From positions 1-11,783 of the forward strand of contig JAOXYB010050347.1 of the NCBI GenBank assembly GCA_028565635.1: a stretch of DNA of 11,783 bases. The letters are read 5' to 3'. Within the stretch, counting starts at the first letter, position 1; every line of letters starts with the position of its first letter. Below are positions 1 through 7,600 of the stretch, piece after piece. The stretch comes from Phoronis ovalis (lineage: Eukaryota; Phoronida; Phoronidae). The notes under the pieces were generated by a model. The model had not been told where the DNA came from and did not search any database. It saw only the letters and a list, made by a program, of their open reading frames with translations. Position numbers and translations under genes: made by a program.

Positions 1-160
1 CTACGACAGTTACATATTTCTTGGCTTTTTATTTCTGGATATATATCCCAATTTACTACGATACTACGATACTACGAGATTTATATATTTCTTGGCTTTT
101 TGGCTTTTTATTTCTGGGTATATATATCCCAATTTACTACGATACTACGACATTTACATA
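1..160. repeat. Two tandem copies of a ~71 bp unit at the left edge
   Basis: The block reading TATTTCTTGGC, then T-rich sequence, TATATCCCAATTTACTACG and a CTACGATA run begins at about 15 and again at about 86, an offset of 71 bp. The second copy carries an extra GGCTTTTT duplication and one or two small changes. Each copy ends in the same CTACGATA motif that builds the array to the right, so the two repeat types are linked and probably belong to one array. The left edge of the window cuts the array, so its full extent is unknown. No coding function is apparent. Confidence 0.8.
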
Positions 161-740
161 TTGCAAAAACTACGATATTACGCTACTACACATACTGAGC
201 AAAAACTACGATACTACGCTACTACACCCACTGAGCAAAAACTACGCATACTACGATACTACGCATACTACGCTACTACACATACTGAGCAAAAACTACG
301 ATACTACGCATACTACGATACTACACAAATTCAGCAAAAACTACGATACTACGCTACTACACCCACTGAGCAAAAACTACGCATACTACGATACTACACA
401 AATTCAGCAAAAACTACGATACTACGCATACTACGATACTACGCATACTACGCTACTACACATACTGAGCAAAAACTACGATACTACGCTACTACACATA
501 CTGAGCAAAAACTACGATACTACGCTACTACAGAAATTCAGCAAAAACTACGATACTACGCATACTACGCTACTACACAAATTCAGCAAAAACTACAATA
601 CTACGCATACTACGACACTACGCATAAACTACGATACTACGCATACTACGATACTACGCAACTACGCATATGGATCAAAAACTACGATACTACGCAACTA
701 CACATACTGAGCAAAAACTACGATACTACGTGTACTACAT
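160..740. repeat. Nested minisatellite, 36 bp unit with inserted 8/9 bp modules
   Basis: The anchor GCAAAAACTACG recurs from 163 to 711. Spacings between anchors are 36, 36, 54, 45, 36, 37, 62, 36, 36, 45, 89 (one diverged anchor reading ATCAAAAAC at about 674) and 36 bp. Between anchors the sequence is made of CTACGATA and CTACGCATA modules followed by a spacer ending in CATACTGA, CCCACTGA or AAATTCA. Longer units are the 36 bp unit plus one or more modules, so this is a two-level tandem repeat. The array decays at about 725-740. It carries long stop-poor frames on the + strand, but the 37, 62 and 89 bp spacings break frame, so it is unlikely to be coding. Confidence 0.93.
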
Positions 741-1577
741 GGGGGAAATACACGAAACAAAATGTGCGATTTGCGTATACTTGCGAAAAAATCCAAAAAA
801 AAAATCAATACATGATGCTGGTGTCATGCTCGTGTGCGCTTACATGCGCCACTTACCAACCATTGCAAGTCTCTCAATGTTATACTAATAATAGTATATA
901 CAATTTGACTAAAACTAAATGTATGCAATTTTTGCCTCGATCGATAATAGAAATTTTCTCATTAAGACTCCTAAAGTTTATCTAGCAAACAATTTTGTTT
1001 TTCATGATGCTGCAATAACTTTTTGGAATCCAGTTGTTGGCAGGCTGGTTGTTGGAGTCTAAGTGATCCAAGGTATACTGATGTATTGTGGTTGTACAAT
1101 TGTATCATTTATATATGGTGGCTCCTGTCTTTTTAATAAATTACTGCGACAGTGTAGTGTGTATATTTATTTCTATATTATTTTTATGTATATTTCTCTC
1201 ATATTTGTTTAGTATGGACATCATTTATTTTATTCATGCATCATGAATATTTGTCTAAAATAAACATATATTATTATTAAAAAACATTAACACCAACAGT
1301 CATCCCTGGGTTAATCTGGATAAATGGCTCAGTAAATTGTTCAAAGTGTGTTTATAGCTACAATTCACTTTATATTAATTAAACTTTATTTGAACTTTCC
1401 GAGTAACGCGCACGACTTCAGATTATTCAAATAACTAACTGGTCATCCGGCTTGTCATGCTCTGATAACTCAGTGTTTAGTACTGGTTATCTATGTTTAT
1501 CTGACCTGCCGTGATCTGTGTACAAGGATGTTTTGACGCACAGGGAATCAGAACTGGTATTTGAAAACTGATTCAAG
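741..1577 (+). other. 5' flank and probable 5' UTR of the P450 gene
   Basis: This is AT-rich non-coding sequence between the minisatellite and the P450 start codon. I recognise no gene, RNA or mobile element, and no TATA box convincingly placed for a nearby transcription start. A short GTTGTTGG duplication lies at about 1033-1056. The P450 reading frame is closed by an in-frame TGA at 1569-1571, so translation cannot start further upstream in this exon. The transcription start cannot be placed from sequence alone, and an upstream non-coding exon is possible. Confidence 0.6.
1502..1517 (-). promoter_or_regulatory. Possible DR4-like nuclear-receptor site upstream of the P450 start
   Basis: The + strand reads TGACCT, then GCCG, then TGATCT. 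On the opposite strand this is AGATCA-N4-AGGTCA, a direct repeat of the nuclear-receptor half-site with four-base spacing and one mismatch. DR4 elements are known to control xenobiotic-inducible P450 genes in vertebrates. The site ends about 60 bases before the ATG. A single degenerate motif is weak evidence, and it may lie in the 5' UTR rather than the promoter. Confidence 0.15.
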
Positions 1578-1698
1578 ATGTTTGAGACACTGCATTTATT
1601 AGGACTGGGCAGTATTATTGTTCTGTACTTAGTGATGAAATGGTGTAGTGGCCGCAAATTGGGAAAGATGCCAGGTCCAACACCTTTACCAATAATCG
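1578..1698 (+). CDS. P450 exon 1: membrane anchor and proline hinge
   Basis: Encodes residues 1-40 and the first base of Gly41. It starts MFETLHLLGL, continues with a hydrophobic anchor to about residue 21, then a basic stretch (K21, R26, K27, K30) and the hinge PGPTPLPII. This is the layout expected for an ER-anchored P450 with its catalytic domain facing the cytosol. The donor GTAAGT begins at 1699 in phase 1. Confidence 0.92.
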
Positions 1699-4600
1699 GT
1701 AAGTTTTCTTTTTAATCTTTGATTCCTGTTTGATGTAAATAGTCTATATTAAATGAAGCTATGATCCCGGGCTATGATTAGATATAAAATTGGAATTTAG
1801 GTGGCTACTGCAGTCTAGCAAGACTATAAATAAAGCATTAACCGTTGTGTCTTGTTGTATCACGACATACTTTGTTTCAGTAGACTCAATTGACAATTTC
1901 CGCAGCATGGTGATTTTCTTAGACATGTATAAAATGATTTATGACCGAAAAAGGAGTGTTAAGTAAAAAATGGATTATCGCTAAGCACTTAGTAGTTTGT
2001 AACCAGCCAATCATTATTTGGCAAACTTTACGCCTCGCACTGCAGCTAGCTCTTAAACTCAGGTAATTTTTGTCCTGAAATCATCAGGTATGTTGTCATC
2101 GTTTGCAGAATTTATTACAAAATGCGACGTCACAAACGAAATACCACTACACCACGGCAGTAACACAGATAGCTAACCTATTGTGTTAGGTTGTCAGTTT
2201 GTATATATGTATACCATTAGGCAATGCAGAAAAAATGTCATAAAACGCCTTAATTACCAGTCTATGTTCTTTTCGTAACATTCCGGTAAATTTGGTTATG
2301 AAAGGTTGCGTGTGGATCACTGCATAAATGTTCATTTGTACCCCGGCATACCCTGTATTCATTTGTAGTGATATTCTTCCCCGGGAGGTCACTTGTGTAA
2401 AGAGTGGGTCCACAGGTTCAAAAAAGCCCCTGAACGCGTATATAACCTGCTAAAAAAGCAATCCTTTGGAAGACGTGCAGGTTTAAAAAGCATCCTTTTG
2501 ACAGACCTCGCTCGTTAAACTTCATCCATGTTTGTGTGCTAATATATTATGCGCTATATTTTGACTGGATTCAAATTCGCCGTTTGTGTTTTGTTCAGGT
2601 AATGTCCACCAGTTGGATGTTGCCAGACCATACATAACATTTACGAAGTGGGCAAAACAATACGGTGATGTTTTTGCTATCAGAATGTTAAATCAAGATA
2701 CTGTTGTCATAAACAGCGCTGAGGTAGCGCGTGAAGCACTGGTCCGTAAGGGAGCGGCGTTTGCAGGAAGGTAACTAACAAAACCGTACAGCTTGAGTTA
2801 GATCACATCGATTATCGATTTAGCTTGTATTTTCAAAACATAATTATTATTTAACCGATTAAAAATCATGCTATTAGATAATCATGATATGTTACATTAC
2901 TGTACGTCAAAGATGTTACAAGCAGACTTTGCAGATACGGGATCGCTTTGACATTGCGATGAGACACAAAAAGTTGTGCCACAATAATAAAAAATATATG
3001 TGTACATAAAGATTCACAAATTTGTTTCAGGCCAACTTCTTATCGAGCTGGTTACATTATGTATAACGGCAATGACATCGGGTTCCAAACTTACACTCCT
3101 AACCTCGTACACATAAGAAAGGCCACCCACTCCGCGCTGAAGAGCTATGGTGTTGGAATGGTAACGTATATGATATGGTTATAAATAATGTGTATATATT
3201 AAAGCAAGTTGACATAAGGATACAATTGATTACCAACTCAAGAGTAACCTATTGTCTTCTAGCAAATAGTCTAATTCTTCATGTTTATAAAAATATTGGT
3301 TATCGTTAAATTAAGTTCGAGAAATTAATTAATATAGTACTTTAGATATTAGTTGTATACATTTTTGACAGGACAACCTGTCAATCAGGACTTCCAGCAG
3401 AGCAACTTTTCAATGAACTTTAATGGTTTATACTTGCTGTGCTTCCGTATTTAAATTCTTAGCTTCAGTTTCACATCGGAAAATGGCCGAGAATTTGGAA
3501 ATTATGAAAGCAGTTTCTAAATACATTACATTTTCATCAGCCTCATTTTCCCCTTTCTTTTTTCTATTGATTTACCAAGAAATTGCGATCGTTCTTGATG
3601 AAATATTGCTTTATTTTTTCTAGGCATTTAATTTCGAAAATGCCGCTTATAAAATTATCTAGACGTCATGATCTCTGCCTGGCAAAGGAATATTTCAATA
3701 CATGGGGTATATCACCTTATAATTGTTGTGTTATGCACATTTTTCGCATAAAATGTTATAAAACATAATTATACTGAAACATAAATTAAACATGAAAATA
3801 GATGAAAACCACAAATAACTAATGACTAGCGCAACATGGTTATTTCTGTTTCTATACCAGTACCCTTAAGTCGCTTTAATAAACTAGTTCATACAACAGG
3901 TAATAGGATAAAGCGGTAATTGTCAATATTCACTATGGAGACAGAAAAGTGGGCATATACCAACATGTTATCATCGCAGATCAGAACTTCCGTTTTACAG
4001 TTGACAGAAATTATATATTTAATTTTTTAAAAACAAAACAGTAAGGTGTGGTGCCATAGAGTTTTATGCAATAAAGGTACTGCCTGTTGTACTATTCACT
4101 GTGCAAAAATCAGAAAAATTAGTATTTTATCACGACGAGGGTCTAGCTTAACCTTAAAATTGTGTGGGCGAAATATTTCAAGGGATAACAAAGTTAGTAC
4201 TGCGTAATACTATTTGTTCTGCCTATATTGCCATTTTTCAGATTGTTAAACATTTCCTTTGCAGGCCAGAATGGAAATTAGTATACGTAAAGGTGTGAGC
4301 GAAATGTTGCAAGAAATGTCAAGTCACTCGGATAAACCTTTTTGTCCACAAGAAGCAATACACAGAGCTATTTGCAATATTTTATTAACCATTGTAAGCT
4401 TTAATTTTTATTTGTGTTATTTGCAAAGATTTCTATGAACATGAAAGTTCCATTTGGTCAAAAAGGTGATTAAAGAACTTTCACATATTTCGTGATCTTA
4501 CGCTTACCAATATTATCTTTCTTATTGGAACATATTCCTAACCATCAACCTACTTGTCCATGTTAAATTCCTTTTAAAATTTCTTCTAGCTCACTGGAAA

Positions 4601-7600
4601 TGAATTTAAGCCAACAGATATTGAAGTTATTAATCTGAAAAAATATGATATACTTTCGTCTGAAGTGCTGAACCCCACATGTGGTGCTGAGCTTGATACA
4701 TTTCCATGGTTACGGTTCTTTGGTAACAAACATTACACAAGATTGGTGAAAACAGTAAATTTTAGAGAGCAATTCATAGTGAAAATATTCGACAGGCTCA
4801 AGGTATTTTATATCTGTTACAAACGCACTAAGCATATGTTTTTGTTTGGTCATGATTGAAATGGATGGGGAAACTAATTGCTATTATGCTCTCTTCCGAT
4901 ATAGTAAATGATGGTTTATGACAGTTACTCGGATTTTTCTGACGTCATGAGCTTAATCTGCTAAGTAATCGCTAAGGAAACACAGAATCCCGAATTTTGT
5001 AAGATTGTAAAGCGCGGCGTAGATCATTCATGCCACGCGAAATGTTATATATATACGAACACAGTTTCACATTTAGTGAGCTTTCAGCCTATTCCGATCC
5101 GTACCCAGATTCCGTAGTTGATATTTAGAGGGAAAGGGGAAAACTTAGTTGGTTTTATTTTCATGTTTTAGGGTTGCAATAATTTTGTTTATGCAATTAA
5201 ATTATCATTTTTTACTTCCGTGTGCAATGAAATGGAACCCTTTCTTCTACTCCCTCCATTTCCATCTCAGGTACAATATTTTACAGAACAAAAGTGTGAT
5301 AAATAACACTCCACCGCAGATCGCTGGAGTATAACCTAGCCATTCTGAATTACCGTCCAATTTAATTGTTTTAGTTGGGAGTGTAGACTGTGATAGGCTG
5401 TGTACAATCTGTTTTGAATATATAGTTATTATTATTGAGGCGGGAAAGGGTCGTATTATTTTCATGACCCGCGATTGCAGAAGTTTATTACTTGTGATTC
5501 ATGAAAAGGCAATTTATTTCCTGCCAATTTATGAGCTGCGATCATTACCCCCTATTTTCCTCCTCTATGTCCCGTCACATCCCCGTCACAATATATATTT
5601 CTGACGTCACTTTACCGCATCACATATCAGTATTTTGTATATATATACGGGAGAGCATAACTCGGATACCTACTGTCAACAAATTGAAGTTGTACAATGA
5701 ACCGTTCCTTGAAATTAGAAATTAAATTTTCAGCAATCTCCATGTGAGGTAACATGGAATTTGAGACATTCTTAAAAAGGTCTGTTTCTCTTGCGTTTCG
5801 TTTTATCTACTTCATAATCATTGTAAAATTATACAAAATAAAGAACAAGTAATTAATGTACTTCAGGAAACCTTTGACCCGGCTAACATCCGTGGAGTGT
5901 TTGATGCTTTTCTCCTACAGCAGCAACACGAGAGTGCTGCAAACTCACGTGAAAGACTAACAGACACGAACATAAAAGCTATTGTTAATGATTTGATCAT
6001 TGCAGGTAATATAAAATTATGTGCACCGTACCATTACTTCAGAGGTTGTTCAACATGTCAAAATCACTTAAATCTTAATTAAACATTACAGTGTTCCCTA
6101 TGTGTGACATCATCATTAAACTTTAAGAACGTATTACAATCACTCAATTTCTGATTGTTTGTGCATACTGTCATGGGATCTTTACTAGAAATGCCCTATT
6201 CATTGACAATTGTATAGGAGAGATAGCATTTTTAGTTCTTCTGTAGGTAAAATTCCGGTGTAAAATTACCAATTAGGAAATTGAGTGACAAACATTGAGA
6301 ATATATATGAGCAGGAAAACTTAAGTGTTAACCGTAGAAATTAGAATGATATAAAATGATTTAACGATTATAAAATGGAGCTGGAAAACTATTTTGAGAT
6401 ATGTGGGGTCGCTATTGTGGAATAGATCAAAGTTCCATTTGATATAACCATCTAGCTATAACTGTAAACACCATTTTCTGTATCAGGTACCAGTACAACC
6501 TCAACTTCTGTTGACTTTGCCATGTTATCGTTAATCCATTATCCAGATGTCCAGAAGAGGTTACACCTAGAAATTGATCAGGTAACAATTCAAGAACCCC
6601 GGCCCAGGTGATTTCCGAATCGCATGCGCGTTCCCAAAATCGCGGAGAAAGGGGTTAATTTTCGTCGTCGGCGAGGATCGCGAAATTGAAAAAGTGTTTC
6701 ATTTTTTAGTGTACCTCCTTGAAATCAATAAAAAGGGTATGTTTTTGCGCGGTTTACCCCCTGGCATTAGCAAACCTTTTTTTCATTTACATTACATTGC
6801 TAGAATATTATGAGTAAAGCTGAGATAACTTTGGGATGGAGCAGAAAAAGATTGCGCAAGTAACTTAAGGCAGGTCGTTACAATGTCTCGCCACGGGTGC
6901 GCTGCGAATTTGCTATTTTGATATTTCTGAATAAATTAAAAGGTTAAAATTTTCATTTTAATGTGTGTTTGTTAAGACCTTTAACGTGGCACTCATTGCG
7001 TTTGGCTGAATGATCACCATAGGTGTGTTCTTACATACGCTAAAAATTACACCAACTTCAACTAAATTTCCGCGCGTTCAACAAAATAAATGATTTAATT
7101 TTTTTGGTAAAATTAGTTAATGTGTTTATTTGAGAAGATAACTGGACTAAGGCATATTTCGTTTTTTGCTTCCATTTTAAGTAATTATTTTTTTTCCATA
7201 TAACTCTTATAAAATTCGTCATTTTTCGCTTGAAAATATGTTATTTCTAAAAAACACCGAAATAGTTTGAATATGCTATATGTGCAAAAATAAGTTTTAA
7301 TTTACATGATCTCATAGAACAACTTTCCATAATTTACAAAATGAAGCGAACGCGCGGAATTTGAATTATACCGTTCCAACTTCACCGCAAGCAACAGTGC
7401 TCAGTGGAGCACGCTCTGCTTCCTGTGGAGATAAGCAAACCACGTGTAGTAGAACGTGTAAATGTACAGAGCGGAGATAATTCTGAATTGTAGCGCGTGC
7501 GTCTGGAAATAAAATTGCGTGTTGCTTTATTTTATACCTGTTTTGTTTAAACATGTCTTCAAGTTCATACTTCGTACCTTTCAAAAAGGGTATTCAAATG

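Larger units (their letters stand above)
4803..5866 (+). other. Intron 5 (1064 bp)
   Basis: Non-coding, with TA-rich runs at about 5046-5056 and 5638-5648. It holds two CRE-like octamers, listed separately, and a CCCGTCACA pair at about 5569-5590. The minus-strand open frame at 5247-5465 and the + frames at 5149-5334 and 5501-5725 show no known domain. The acceptor is ACTTCAG. Confidence 0.85.

Noticed and set aside
160-740. CRISPR-like array (regular repeats with spacers)
   Set aside because: The 'spacers' are themselves repeated, unit length varies in 8/9 bp steps, and the surrounding DNA is a spliced animal gene.
21-985. Two long overlapping + strand open frames (229 and 297 codons) and a third at 670-888 over the tandem array
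   Set aside because: They read the same minisatellite in different frames. The repeat contains few stop codons, and unit lengths of 37, 62 and 89 bp shift the frame between units. The products are low-complexity and neither frame is favoured.
2186-2413. Minus-strand 75-codon open frame in intron 1
   Set aside because: No recognisable motif, and it lies wholly within an intron with good splice sites.
4161-4185. 25-base stretch in intron 3 resembling part of exon 4 (4293-4317), 20 of 25 bases alike
   Set aside because: Several matches of this quality are expected by chance in a 12 kb window, and similarity does not extend convincingly to either side.
5247-5465. Minus-strand 72-codon open frame with a hydrophobic segment in intron 5
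   Set aside because: A hydrophobic run is common in AT-rich shadow frames. There is no domain and no splice or start context.
7366-7584. Minus-strand 72-codon open frame inside the intron 7 element, considered as a transposase fragment
   Set aside because: I recognise no transposase motif, and it would start at a TTG codon. It may be a remnant but cannot be supported from sequence alone.
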